Shown: positions 1 through 8,137, counted from the first letter of the stretch. The stretch is 11,028 nt of DNA from an uncultured Altererythrobacter sp. (GCA_937950385.1 CALFEA010000127.1:1-11028); one strand, 5' to 3'. Notes: generated by a model from the letters alone, not told the origin. A program made the numbers and translations.

Positions 1-720
1 GGGCGGGTAGTCCATTTGCCCCGTAAAGACGTAATGCGGCCCCTCGCCGGTCAATTCTGGATGCGCGTCCACGGCTGCTGGATCAAAGAACTGAGCATCA
101 ATGCCATTGCCAATCGCGCGGACATCGCCGAGCTCTGGATCCGAAAGCCGCGAACGCAATAAGCCTGCCTCCGCCTCCGTTATCAAGGTGGTCACATCGT
201 AGCGCGCAACAAGCGCTTCCTCAATGCCTTTAAGCAATTTGCCTTCGCGGGCATCGATGAGCTTGCGCGGGAAAACGCCTGCCGCGCCGTAAGCATCGAA
301 TTTTGCCGAATCCACATCGCACAAATCAATCACCACGCGCCCGGTGAAGTCGGCCGGGATATATTGCCCCATTTGGCCAGAGAATACGACAACCGTATCA
401 ATGTCTTGGTCGCGGATCGTGCGCTCAACCCAAGCGACCAAATCGCCATGATGAAATGCTGTCAGGCTAACGGGTTTGCCGGTTAGCAATGCCTGGACAC
501 CTGCCAAAGGCAAAGGCTTTGTGCGCTCAATCAATCCATAGCTGGCCGCGATCTGTGATAACTCACCCTCGCCCGCACGGTCTTCTTCGCTTTCAGAAAA
601 GCAACCGACATGCACGGGCGCCAATTTCGCCAGCGCTTTCAGCAAATGATGCGCGCGAATTTTGTCCCCGCGATTGGGCGGAAACGGGATCCGGTGTGCA
701 AGAAATAGAATACCGCCCAT
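1..720 (-). CDS. GT4-type glycosyltransferase, XrtA/PEP-CTERM-associated (TIGR03087-like), 3' end cut by window edge
   Basis: This reading frame starts with ATG at 720 and stays open to base 1, giving 240 residues of a family usually around 400 long. The N-terminus (ILFLAHRIPFPPNRGDKIR, residues 4-22) is the signature opening of the PEP-CTERM/XrtA-associated glycosyltransferases. Residues 203-213 (IGNGIDAQFFD) are the GT4 hinge that ends the first Rossmann domain, and VFTGQMDY (231-238) opens the second. The donor-binding domain with its EX7E glutamates lies outside the window. The expected role is sugar transfer from a nucleotide-sugar to the growing EPS on the cytoplasmic side of the inner membrane. 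The start lies 12 nt after the FemAB-like stop, with an AAGGG Shine-Dalgarno (730-734) overlapping that stop, so this is the next gene of the same operon. Family assignment is good; donor and acceptor sugars are unknown. Confidence 0.88.
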   Translation of the reverse strand, partial: MGGILFLAHRIPFPPNRGDKIRAHHLLKALAKLAPVHVGCFSESEEDRAGEGELSQIAASYGLIERTKPLPLAGVQALLTGKPVSLTAFHHGDLVAWVERTIRDQDIDTVVVFSGQMGQYIPADFTGRVVIDLCDVDSAKFDAYGAAGVFPRKLIDAREGKLLKGIEEALVARYDVTTLITEAEAGLLRSRLSDPELGDVRAIGNGIDAQFFDPAAVDAHPELTGEGPHYVFTGQMDYPP

Positions 721-732
721 GCTGCCGCGCCC

Positions 733-1809
733 TTACGCTAGACCGCGAGCGATGATCGGCCCGAGCCGATTAGCAATACCCAAGGGCAGCTTTTTCCAAA
801 GTTCAATCTTCTTGGCATAGGCGGCATCTGTTGGGTCAACATTACGCGCCTGCGACGGGTCTGCTGACCATGTGCCATAGCTCATCGGTTCCGGCTCAAA
901 GCCCCAATTTTTCTTATACTTATAAGGCCCGCTGCCAGTTTTCGAGCGGCCAAAATCAAACCGTTTCATGCCGCGCGCACGGGCATGCAGCATCAGACCA
1001 TAATACATCCGCTCATTTGCTTTTAGACGCCGCGCGGCAAAAACACCGCCGCCCCAATAGGGCATAACTGTGCCGTCATGATAGAAAGAGAGCACGCTGG
1101 CCACAGGTGTGCCTTCATGGCGAACGGTGAGAATATCGGACGTTTCAGGAAACGCATCCAACATCGCATCAAACAACGCACGCGGGAAAACCGGCGTGCC
1201 CAAATTGCGCACGCTTTCGGCATAGATCGCATAGTGCGCATCGCGCTCGGCTGCACCGCGGCCTGTGGTAATCGTCAGATCACCGGCAAGACTTTTGCGG
1301 ACATCGGCACGCTGCTTGCGCGGAATGGCCAGCAATTGCGCCTCATCATCCTCGGCAAGATCAGCCACAAAATTCGCATGGCTTTCGTTCACCACATGCC
1401 AGCCATCAGGGATCACGCCGCCGCGCAATTCCACGCTGGCACAGGCTGATCTTTGCGCAAGTTCGGTTGCCCCATGGCCAAGTGCATGGGCGATGCCATC
1501 ATCCTCGCTAAGCACGCCGCCGCCAACACCAAAACCCGATGATACCAATGCGCGTCCAAAAATATGGCTATGCACTTCGCTCAAGGGAAGCCATCCGGCG
1601 ATCTCTTCTGAACGCGTCGCAATCAGCCCGGTTGCCTTGTGTCCGCATGCCTTTTCGGCGGCAAGCAGCCAAGTGGGCCGCTGAAAAATCGCGCCCTGTG
1701 CATCGCGAACATAATCCTCAATCCGCGTAGCCTGTTTTGCATCGCCCAAATCAACGGGCGTGATCACCACATTGGATTGCACTTCAGGATAGGGAAACGG
1801 CGCGTTCAT
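733..1809 (-). CDS. FemAB-like GNAT-fold transferase, XrtA/PEP-CTERM-associated (TIGR03019-like)
   Basis: The product is 358 residues. The frame extends upstream to a TTG at 1830, but I chose ATG 1809: it forms an ATGA overlap with the deacetylase stop and has an AGGAT Shine-Dalgarno (1818-1822) eight bases upstream. There is no signal peptide, so the protein is probably cytoplasmic. Visible FemAB/acetyltransferase_6 features are the basic helix IPRKQRADVRKSL (162-174), the strand PVASVLSFYHDGTVMPYWGG (235-254), and the block FDFGRSKTGSGPYKYKKNWG (284-303). Known FemAB proteins transfer an amino acid from aminoacyl-tRNA to peptidoglycan precursors; the XrtA-associated subfamily has no settled substrate. 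Lying directly behind the deacetylase, it may acylate an amine freed on the EPS; that is inference. Family membership is strong, the reaction unknown. Confidence 0.9.
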   Translation of the reverse strand: MNAPFPYPEVQSNVVITPVDLGDAKQATRIEDYVRDAQGAIFQRPTWLLAAEKACGHKATGLIATRSEEIAGWLPLSEVHSHIFGRALVSSGFGVGGGVLSEDDGIAHALGHGATELAQRSACASVELRGGVIPDGWHVVNESHANFVADLAEDDEAQLLAIPRKQRADVRKSLAGDLTITTGRGAAERDAHYAIYAESVRNLGTPVFPRALFDAMLDAFPETSDILTVRHEGTPVASVLSFYHDGTVMPYWGGGVFAARRLKANERMYYGLMLHARARGMKRFDFGRSKTGSGPYKYKKNWGFEPEPMSYGTWSADPSQARNVDPTDAAYAKKIELWKKLPLGIANRLGPIIARGLA

Positions 1810-2720
1810 GCCGCTGTATCCTGTTGCCAAGGCTCAGCAAGCAAAAGCTCGCGCGCGGCAACATCATCCATCCGGCCAAAAGCGAAATCATCGACGAGAT
1901 CGGCAAGCTTGCCAGCCATTTTATCAAGATTGGTATAATGGCGCAGGCGTGATCGCATCGGGGCATTTTCAACCCGGGGCTGATCGGGATCAACTTCCCA
2001 CGGATGGAAATAGAAGATCGCGGGGCGCTGTTCCTTGCGGTTTACCTGACGGATCGCCCAGCGCGAGAATGCATAGGGCAAAACGCGGAAGAAACCGCCC
2101 CCGCCCGCTGCAACGCGCCGCCCACCAACCATTGCGGTCGTCACAGGAATTTCAATGAGGTCAGAGCCCGCCACTGGCTTGAATGCAAAGCGAGGCGCCT
2201 GCGGCCAACCATAGTGATCATGGGTGACGGGTGCGACGCTGGAGGAATAGCTATAGCCTGCCTCTGCCAGCACATCGAAAGCCCACGGCGTGCGCGGATC
2301 GATTGAAAAACTGGGTGCGCGGTAGCCTTTGATCGCTTGACCGGAAGTATCCTCAAGGATGGCCTGCGCCTTGGCGATATCGGCGGCAAATTGCTTGCGC
2401 GTGAAATTGAACACACGCTCATGGTCATATCCGTGGCTGGCAATCTCATGCCCTTGATCCGCGATAGAGCGGATGAGCCCAGGATAGCGTTCTGCCACCC
2501 AGCCAAGGGTGAAGAAAGTGCCCTTGGCATCAGCCTTTGCGAACAATTCGAGAATTTCAGCGACATTGCGTTCGACACGCATTGTCAGCCCATCCCAATC
2601 GGCCCGCTTAATCACGGTTTCAAATGCGCCGACCTGAAACCAATCCTCAACATCGACCGAAAGGCCGTTGATGATAGACTGATTTACGGCGGCCTCAGGA
2701 AAGGCACTGGGCGCGTTCAT
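1806..2720 (-). CDS. Polysaccharide deacetylase, CE4 family with DUF3473-like C-terminus, XrtA-associated (TIGR03006-like)
   Basis: This 304-residue protein probably removes N-acetyl groups from the exopolysaccharide or its precursor. The NodB/CE4 motifs are visible in order: SVDVEDWF (21-28) with catalytic/metal Asp near 23-26; HEIASHGYDH (91-100), where His96 and His100 fit the metal pair; GYRAPSFSI (132-140) with Arg134; and FYFHPWEVD (236-244) with His239. The tail with the HYTNLDKM segment (261-268) is typical of this subfamily. No signal peptide or membrane helix is seen, unlike many secreted CE4 enzymes, so it may act before export. ATG 2720 shares its A with the TAA of the ATPase (TAATG), with GAGG (2728-2731) seven bases upstream; its own TGA overlaps the next start. 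Motifs are complete, so activity is likely; the substrate is not shown by sequence. Confidence 0.93.
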   Translation of the reverse strand: MNAPSAFPEAAVNQSIINGLSVDVEDWFQVGAFETVIKRADWDGLTMRVERNVAEILELFAKADAKGTFFTLGWVAERYPGLIRSIADQGHEIASHGYDHERVFNFTRKQFAADIAKAQAILEDTSGQAIKGYRAPSFSIDPRTPWAFDVLAEAGYSYSSSVAPVTHDHYGWPQAPRFAFKPVAGSDLIEIPVTTAMVGGRRVAAGGGGFFRVLPYAFSRWAIRQVNRKEQRPAIFYFHPWEVDPDQPRVENAPMRSRLRHYTNLDKMAGKLADLVDDFAFGRMDDVAARELLLAEPWQQDTAA

Positions 2721-3778
2721 TAGGCGGCCTCGGCTTGGTTCTCTTCCTCAAACCATTCGACCAGCAATGTCAGAACATGGCGAACCGATTGCTCTTGATC
2801 ATCAAGCCGGCGTTCTAGCTCGGCTATGGCTTTGCGAACGTCGCTATTCATGGCGGCCTGTGCAGGAACCGCAGCAGAGGCTGCAGCCGCAGCCGCTGGC
2901 GCTGCTGAAACGGCATCAGTGGCCCAATCAGGGGTTTGAGCAGGAGGCGCAATCGTGCCTTGCTCATCATCCAGCACCATCTCTGCGCAGACATCATTCA
3001 GCATTTTGACGGTAAAGCCAGCGCGCTCTTCGATTGAGCCCAAAAGCAGCAGACGGTTCATCACCTGGTTGATGCGGCGCGGAATACCGGCGGTCGCATT
3101 ATACAGTTCTGAATAAACGTCTGTGGTGATTTCAGGATTGCCATTCCAACCGACCATTTCGAGCCGGTAACGAACATAGGCTTCAACCTCTTCCTGCTCC
3201 AATGCAGCCAAATGATGCGAGGCAATTACGCGTTGGCGCAATTGCTCAAGATCAGGGTGCTTGGCGACCATGCGGCGAAACTCTGGCTGACCCAGCAGCA
3301 AAGTTTGCAGCAATGGATGTGCACCCATCTGGAAATTTGAGAGCATCCGCAGCTCTTCGAGCGCTTCCACGTCAAGGTTCTGGCATTCATCCACAACCAG
3401 CAAACAGCGGCGGCCTTCGCGCGCTTCTTCTTGCAGGAACATTTCAATTGCCCCCAAAGCGCTGGCTTTATCGCGGCTTTCGACATCGAGGCCAAAGCTT
3501 TGCGCAACGACTTGAACCAGCTCTTCGCTGTCCAAGGCGCTGGTAACAATCTGGCCGATCGTCAGCTGCTCAGGGTTCACCCGCTCAACCAAATGCGCGA
3601 CCAATGTCGATTTGCCTGCGCCCACCTCGCCAGTGACGATGATGAAACCTTCACCTTGTGAGAGGCCATAACCAAGATAGGACAAAGCCTTCTTGTGGCT
3701 CACGCTTTCAAAGTAAAAATCTGGATCGGGCGTCAGTTGAAACGGGCGTCCGGTCAGGCCGTAGAATTGCTCATACAT
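2720..3778 (-). CDS. GspA/ExeA-like AAA ATPase, XrtA-associated (TIGR03015-like)
   Basis: This 352-residue protein opens with MYEQFYGLTGRPFQLTPDPD (1-20), the hallmark of the XrtA-associated ATPases related to ExeA/GspA. The P-loop is GEVGAGKST (50-58), Walker B is LLVVDE (126-131), LLLGQPEF (160-167) fits sensor 1, and GIPRRINQ (231-238) looks like the sensor-2 arginine region. After about residue 275 comes a Pro/Ala-rich linker (278-309, including a run of six alanines) and a charged helical tail (311-350) that could form a coiled coil. No transmembrane helix or peptidoglycan-binding domain is seen, unlike full-length ExeA. The probable role is energising or regulating assembly of the envelope export machine from the cytoplasm. 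It starts 23 nt after the barrel-protein gene with AAAGG (3789-3793) as Shine-Dalgarno, and is coupled to the deacetylase by a 1-nt overlap. Confidence 0.92.
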   Translation of the reverse strand: MYEQFYGLTGRPFQLTPDPDFYFESVSHKKALSYLGYGLSQGEGFIIVTGEVGAGKSTLVAHLVERVNPEQLTIGQIVTSALDSEELVQVVAQSFGLDVESRDKASALGAIEMFLQEEAREGRRCLLVVDECQNLDVEALEELRMLSNFQMGAHPLLQTLLLGQPEFRRMVAKHPDLEQLRQRVIASHHLAALEQEEVEAYVRYRLEMVGWNGNPEITTDVYSELYNATAGIPRRINQVMNRLLLLGSIEERAGFTVKMLNDVCAEMVLDDEQGTIAPPAQTPDWATDAVSAAPAAAAAASAAVPAQAAMNSDVRKAIAELERRLDDQEQSVRHVLTLLVEWFEEENQAEAA

Positions 3779-3801
3779 GTGTCAAAGACCTTTCAGGATG
3801 A

Positions 3802-5454
3802 TCAGAAGTCGTAGCGCAGGCCGACAAGACCGCTGGCGGCGGTGATGTCTTCTGCAGATACGTCAGAGTCGAAGTGATCGAGCGCAACAGCGGCCCGTGC
3901 GGACAGACGCGGTACGATGGTTTGGTTGTAGCCGGCCGAGCCGCCCACTGCCGTGACCGTTTGGCCGCCATTTGTCTGCGTATCGAAACGGTTGCCGTAG
4001 GCATTGATGGCAAAGTTGGCATTGCGGCCAATTTCACCGTTCAAGCCGATGGTTGCATAAATGCTCTCATCCACCAGACCGTTTGCTGCGGCAAGGACTG
4101 TGCCTTCGGCAGCAAGGAATTTGCGGCGATCATAACCAGCGGCAACAGTGGCGCTGTAGCGGCCACCGAATTGATGCGAGTAGCTGGCTTGTACGCCGCG
4201 GCTGCGGAAAGTGGCTGAGCGGATTGAACCAAAGGCTCCGCCGACGCAATTTGCACCAGCTTCGCCAGCGACGCAGCCATCAAAATCACCCGTCAGCGCA
4301 TTGCGCGATGCCGAGAAATCGGTTGGCAATGCAGCCAGCGAGTTGGTCAAAGTTCCGCCAAATCCAGCGACACCATCATAGACCGAGATATTGACCGCAG
4401 AACGCGCATCCGGCGCATAGGCAAAGCTGCCGTAATATGTGGTCGAATCGTAACGGCGGCCAACATGGGCTTCGAATGCCGTGCGGCTCGATGGGCGCCA
4501 AACAACGCCAACATCCCAGATAATACCGTCCACATCAAAAGCGATCTGGCGCGGCTGTGAGCCATCGGTCACAAAGCGGCCGTCTTCATCAATCACAGGA
4601 GCGCCTGCTGCATCGACGAGTGCATTGCGGCTAGAGACTTCGACGTCTTCATAACCGACACCGCCAACAACCGACAATGCCGAGGTAACCGGCACAGTCA
4701 CATCAGCGCGAACATTCAAATCGCGCACACGCTGATCGAGGTTGGAGATATCTTCTTGATATGCGCTACCGCCAACAGCCAGACCCACTGGCAAAGCTTC
4801 GCCAGCCTTGGTCGCGACCTGAAGATTGGCTTGATAGGTTACAGAATCGTCAAACACATCGAGCCGGTCTGCACCGCCTGCAGCGGTTGCAACATCGGCC
4901 TCTGTTTCCACGCGGGTGTAGCCGACGCGGGCCAGACCGTTGATGTAAACATCGCCGGTGCGCGCGCTGATATTGGGGCCTGCGTAGCCGGAATAAATCT
5001 GGCTGCTTGTGCCTTGGCTCACCAGCGGATTGACTGTGCTGCCGCCGCTGCCATCGACATTGGTCGTGCTGGCCAGAGCACCTGCTTCAAAGGTCAATGC
5101 GCCAGGCACGATAGTCGCATAGCCGCGTGCAACGCCGCTGATGGTGTCACTATCGATCGAATTGTCATCATAGCCAATGTTGCGCTCGTAGCGCAGCGAA
5201 ACAGAACCGCCATTGTTGCGGCCTTGAACCGAGGCTTCGACGCCGGCGGCAAGCTGAGTATAGGTCAGCACTTCATCGCCGGGCGAGAATTCCGCGATAA
5301 GTATCTGCGAAACCTCAATATAAGGCGTCACAGTGACCGAACGATCGCTTTGCGAAGCTTGCGCTTGCGGCAAAGGCGCTTGGCCTTGTGCAGCGGCCGG
5401 CACTGCGCACAGCAATGCTGCAACTGGCAGAGTGGAGGTGATTGTAAAACGCAT
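3802..5454 (-). CDS. Outer-membrane beta-barrel protein, PEP-CTERM/XrtA-associated (TIGR03016-like)
   Basis: The 550-residue product has a Sec signal peptide (MRFTITSTLPVAALLCAVPA, then AA), probably cut after Ala22. The mature part is rich in alternating polar/hydrophobic strands with Gly, Asn, Ser and aromatic residues, such as VSLRYERNIGY and ASYSHQFGGRYSATVAAGYD. It ends in GLVGLRYDF; a C-terminal Phe is the usual signal for BAM-dependent outer-membrane insertion. Length and context fit the PEP-CTERM-associated barrel family found in EPS loci. Its function is not established; a channel for the polysaccharide or a partner of the short export lipoprotein is plausible inference. ATG 5454 lies 5 nt after the kinase stop, with a strong GGGGAG (5463-5468) eight bases upstream. 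It contains a possible Asp/Gly-rich loop around IDEDGRFVTDG. Barrel nature is well supported; specific role is not. Confidence 0.87.
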   Translation of the reverse strand: MRFTITSTLPVAALLCAVPAAAQGQAPLPQAQASQSDRSVTVTPYIEVSQILIAEFSPGDEVLTYTQLAAGVEASVQGRNNGGSVSLRYERNIGYDDNSIDSDTISGVARGYATIVPGALTFEAGALASTTNVDGSGGSTVNPLVSQGTSSQIYSGYAGPNISARTGDVYINGLARVGYTRVETEADVATAAGGADRLDVFDDSVTYQANLQVATKAGEALPVGLAVGGSAYQEDISNLDQRVRDLNVRADVTVPVTSALSVVGGVGYEDVEVSSRNALVDAAGAPVIDEDGRFVTDGSQPRQIAFDVDGIIWDVGVVWRPSSRTAFEAHVGRRYDSTTYYGSFAYAPDARSAVNISVYDGVAGFGGTLTNSLAALPTDFSASRNALTGDFDGCVAGEAGANCVGGAFGSIRSATFRSRGVQASYSHQFGGRYSATVAAGYDRRKFLAAEGTVLAAANGLVDESIYATIGLNGEIGRNANFAINAYGNRFDTQTNGGQTVTAVGGSAGYNQTIVPRLSARAAVALDHFDSDVSAEDITAASGLVGLRYDF

Positions 5455-5459
5455 TCTTC

Positions 5460-6569
5460 TTACTCCCCGTAATCGCCGTAGGAACCGAAGCTCCGACCGC
5501 TTGGGCTAAATTGTGCTCCATTCAGAAGCAGTTTGATGTCAGGACAGGCGGATAAAAGTTGGTAGGCATCCTCCAACGCATTGCGCCCAGTGTCGTCAGC
5601 ACGGGCGACCAAAACGGCCTGACCCACATGCTTGGCCAGTTCAGCCGCCGGAGAGGCAGCCAAAGCTGGCGGTGTATCAAAAATCACGATCCGATCAGGC
5701 GCGCTGTCGGTAAGGCGCGAAAGAACATCGCGGGTCCGTGTGCTCGCCAGATATTCCGCATCAGACGTCGTGCGATTGCCAGCGGGCAGTACAAACAGCC
5801 CGTCAATATCGGTACGTAGAACAAGATTTTCCGGCTTAATCGATTTGTCCGAAAGCGCATCCATAAAGCCGCGCTCTGCTTCAAGACCCAGTGTTTCTAG
5901 GATCGAGGGTGATGGGAAATCGGCATCTACCAGCAAAACTTCGATGTCGCGTTCTGCGGCCAATGCAAGGGCAAGATTGACCGCGCAATAGGTTTTGCCC
6001 TCGCCCGAATGCGGTGAGCATATAAGAATGCGGCGGCCCATCGCTGTGCCAGCCTCACGCGCATCGCCAAGCAATTGGCGCTTTACGATGCGAAATTCCT
6101 CAAGCAATTCGGTGACCGGTCCATCGGGCACAATCATGCCCTGCTCAGCAAGATAATCACGATCGATTGGGTATATCTTGCTACCAAAGGCGACGTCTCT
6201 TTGAACGGGTTTCTCAACCGCGGGCAGAGCTGCGTCAGCGGCCGACGCTGCAATTGGTGCAGGAGCCGCTACTGGAGCCGGTGCAACATTAGGTGCAACA
6301 TTAGGCCCAGGTTCAGCGACAGGAGCAACAGGAGCCGCCTCTGCAGCATTCTGTGCCTTTGCTTGTGCAGCAGATGCTTCCAGCGCAGAGGCCTTCTGAT
6401 CCTTCAGCGATTTGCGAACAGGTCGCGGCGCATCGCGCAATGCCTTTGGCGGCGCAGCAGGTGCAAACCCGTCCAGTCCAAACGCACCATCGGCGCGCTC
6501 AAACAGCGATTCGCCAGCCTTTGCCGGACGAGCCGCATCGCGGATGGAGATTTTCTTATGTTCAGTCAT
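5460..6569 (-). CDS. Tyrosine autokinase (BY-kinase), XrtA-associated (TIGR03018-like)
   Basis: This 369-residue cytoplasmic P-loop kinase is expected to pair with the preceding chain-length protein, autophosphorylate on C-terminal tyrosines and so control polymer length and export. EEFRIVKRQL (157-166) is the ExxR oligomerisation motif of BY-kinases. Walker A is SPHSGEGKT (185-193), Walker A' is LLVDADFPSPS (212-222) and Walker B is IVIFDTPP (294-301), all apparently intact. The C-terminal tyrosine cluster is minimal: only Tyr364 and Tyr367 in GSYGDYGE. Residues 1-60 are basic and polar, and 60-118 form an Ala/Pro-rich linker containing a short tandem repeat. There is no membrane segment, so the activating partner is a separate protein, as in Gram-positive kinases and other XrtA loci. 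It begins 11 nt after the chain-length gene with GAGG (6579-6582) nine bases upstream. Confidence 0.92.
   Translation of the reverse strand: MTEHKKISIRDAARPAKAGESLFERADGAFGLDGFAPAAPPKALRDAPRPVRKSLKDQKASALEASAAQAKAQNAAEAAPVAPVAEPGPNVAPNVAPAPVAAPAPIAASAADAALPAVEKPVQRDVAFGSKIYPIDRDYLAEQGMIVPDGPVTELLEEFRIVKRQLLGDAREAGTAMGRRILICSPHSGEGKTYCAVNLALALAAERDIEVLLVDADFPSPSILETLGLEAERGFMDALSDKSIKPENLVLRTDIDGLFVLPAGNRTTSDAEYLASTRTRDVLSRLTDSAPDRIVIFDTPPALAASPAAELAKHVGQAVLVARADDTGRNALEDAYQLLSACPDIKLLLNGAQFSPSGRSFGSYGDYGE
6280..6303. repeat. 12-bp perfect tandem duplication inside the kinase linker
   Basis: The unit GGTGCAACATTA occurs twice in direct succession (6280-6291 and 6292-6303). On the coding (minus) strand it is in frame and encodes a doubled Asn-Val-Ala-Pro within the Ala/Pro-rich linker at about residues 90-97 of the kinase. 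It looks like a recent slippage duplication in a low-constraint spacer, and would change linker length by four residues without affecting the catalytic domain. Confidence 0.85.
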
Positions 6570-6580
6570 CTCTCAATTCC

Positions 6581-8122
6581 TCAGGCCACTGCGCCGACTT
6601 GGACAAATTCAATCACCAGCAGGATGACGAACACCCCGACCAGCGCAGCGGTGGCCCCTGCCCATTGTTTGAGCCGCTTCGCTTGAAGCGCACGGCCTGC
6701 TTCTTTCATTGTCATGGAGATCGCGCCGATTACCGGCAGATCCATCGACCGCTCAAGTTTCGCCGTTGTGCTGAATGTTGAGCGCATTTGGCTCATCGCA
6801 AAGGCGGCACCTGCTCCGGCAGCAAGGCCGATGAACAACACGCCAAACAGCAATAACGGACGGTTCGGTGCAGCCGGTTTGCGCGGCACGACAGGCGGAT
6901 CAATCACATTGAATTTAAATGCACTGCGATTGGTGTCGACCTGACCGCGCAGCCGGATTTCTTCCCGGTCATTGAGCAGATCATCATATTTGGTTTTGAG
7001 CACTTCATAGTCGCGGCTGATGCGGTTTGCTTCAGCGGCCACTTCTGGCTCGGTTGCTTGGCTTGCCATTAGTCCGGCAACTTCGGCCTGCAAAGCAGCG
7101 CGGTTGGCATTCATAGCCTGCACATCGCCCTGCCGCTGAGCCTTGATCGCAAGCAGCGATGAATAGGCCGGGTTTTGCTGAGTGGTGGTGGTTGCAGATG
7201 GCGCTTTTTCACCCGCTGCTTGGCGTTTCAAAATTGCCACTTGGCGGCGGCTGGAGACGACATCGGGATGATTGTCAGTCAGACCGCGTCCGCGCAATTG
7301 CGCAAGCTGAGCCTGCGCAGTTGCCAATGCGGCACGCGCACCGGTTTCTTGTGCAGCGGGCGTAAAGCCGGATGAAATCGTTGGCGGCGTGCTGGCCAAT
7401 TGGCCTTCAATTGCGGCCAATGCGCTTTGTGCACCTGCCAATTCACCATCAATGGTGCGCAATTCAGCGCGCGCCTGTTGGATCTTAGTTGTAAGCGCGG
7501 TGCTGCCCCCGATCAGTTCAGGATATTGCGCTTCAAATGCCAGACGCTTTTGTTCCGCCGATTCCAATTCAAGCTTGCGCTCTTCCAATTGCTGATCGAG
7601 GAAAACCATCGTGTCGGCGATTTCATTGCGGTTGCCAGCGATGTTTTCTTCGCGGAAAATATCGATGAGCTTTTGCACAACATCGCGCGATAAAGCGGCG
7701 TTTTCTGCGTCGCTATATTTGCCCTCGCCAACCGATGCGGTCAGTTCAAAGAGGTTGTCCTCTTCTGAGGTAATATCGACGTCCTTGCCCAGCGCATCAA
7801 TTGCGGCGTCCATGTCGGCACGGTCCTCAATCTCTTCGCCAAGCTTTGTTGAACGGATCACCTTTTCAAGGTTCACAGAGCTAGCCAAAGTCTGGCGCAC
7901 TCGTGTGATTTCCTGCTTGCCGTCGCCAGCAATTTTCATCTGGTCTGACAAGACATCTTCCAGATCGACATAGATGCGGGCTTTGGATTCATATGTGTTG
8001 GGGATCATGGCCACGACCAACCACCCCAAAATGCAGACAACCCAGGCCACAGCAAGCGCCAACCAGCGGCGATGCCAGACTGAGTAGAGCGCTGTGCGCA
8101 GTTCTTCGAATACTTCGTTCAT
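6581..8122 (-). CDS. Polysaccharide chain-length determinant, Wzz/GNVR family, XrtA-associated (TIGR03007-like)
   Basis: The 513-residue inner-membrane co-polymerase has a first transmembrane helix at about 20-40 (WLALAVAWVVCILGWLVVAM) and a large periplasmic region with long heptad-like helices (about 165-300 and 320-395). The proline-rich pre-membrane motif PPVVPRKPAAPNRP (409-422) leads into the second helix at about 423-443. Beyond it, RSTFSTTAKLERSMDLPVIGAIS (447-469) resembles the linker that contacts BY-kinases. A third hydrophobic helix (487-508) ends the protein, so both ends may not be on the same side; this extra helix recurs in the XrtA-associated subfamily as I remember it. It should set chain length and couple polymerase, kinase and outer-membrane exporter. 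ATG 8122 is 15 nt after the exporter stop, with AAGGAT (8134-8139) overlapping that stop codon. Confidence 0.92.
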   Translation of the reverse strand: MNEVFEELRTALYSVWHRRWLALAVAWVVCILGWLVVAMIPNTYESKARIYVDLEDVLSDQMKIAGDGKQEITRVRQTLASSVNLEKVIRSTKLGEEIEDRADMDAAIDALGKDVDITSEEDNLFELTASVGEGKYSDAENAALSRDVVQKLIDIFREENIAGNRNEIADTMVFLDQQLEERKLELESAEQKRLAFEAQYPELIGGSTALTTKIQQARAELRTIDGELAGAQSALAAIEGQLASTPPTISSGFTPAAQETGARAALATAQAQLAQLRGRGLTDNHPDVVSSRRQVAILKRQAAGEKAPSATTTTQQNPAYSSLLAIKAQRQGDVQAMNANRAALQAEVAGLMASQATEPEVAAEANRISRDYEVLKTKYDDLLNDREEIRLRGQVDTNRSAFKFNVIDPPVVPRKPAAPNRPLLLFGVLFIGLAAGAGAAFAMSQMRSTFSTTAKLERSMDLPVIGAISMTMKEAGRALQAKRLKQWAGATAALVGVFVILLVIEFVQVGAVA

Positions 8123-8137
8123 GAAACGAGCCGATCC

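Noticed and set aside
1807..1830. Upstream TTG start for the FemAB-like gene
   Set aside because: The ATG at 1809 has a better placed Shine-Dalgarno and the usual ATGA coupling; the TTG would add seven residues inside the deacetylase gene.
4756..5472. Long plus-strand open frame (238 codons) opposite the barrel-protein gene
   Set aside because: Its translation is rich in Cys, Arg and Ala without any domain, it lies wholly antisense to a gene with signal peptide and family match, and such shadow frames are common in GC-biased coding DNA.
6075..6686. Plus-strand frame of 203 codons opposite the kinase gene
   Set aside because: It is low-complexity, Cys/Arg/Ser-rich and has no recognisable motif; it mirrors the Ala/Pro-rich linker codons of the real gene.
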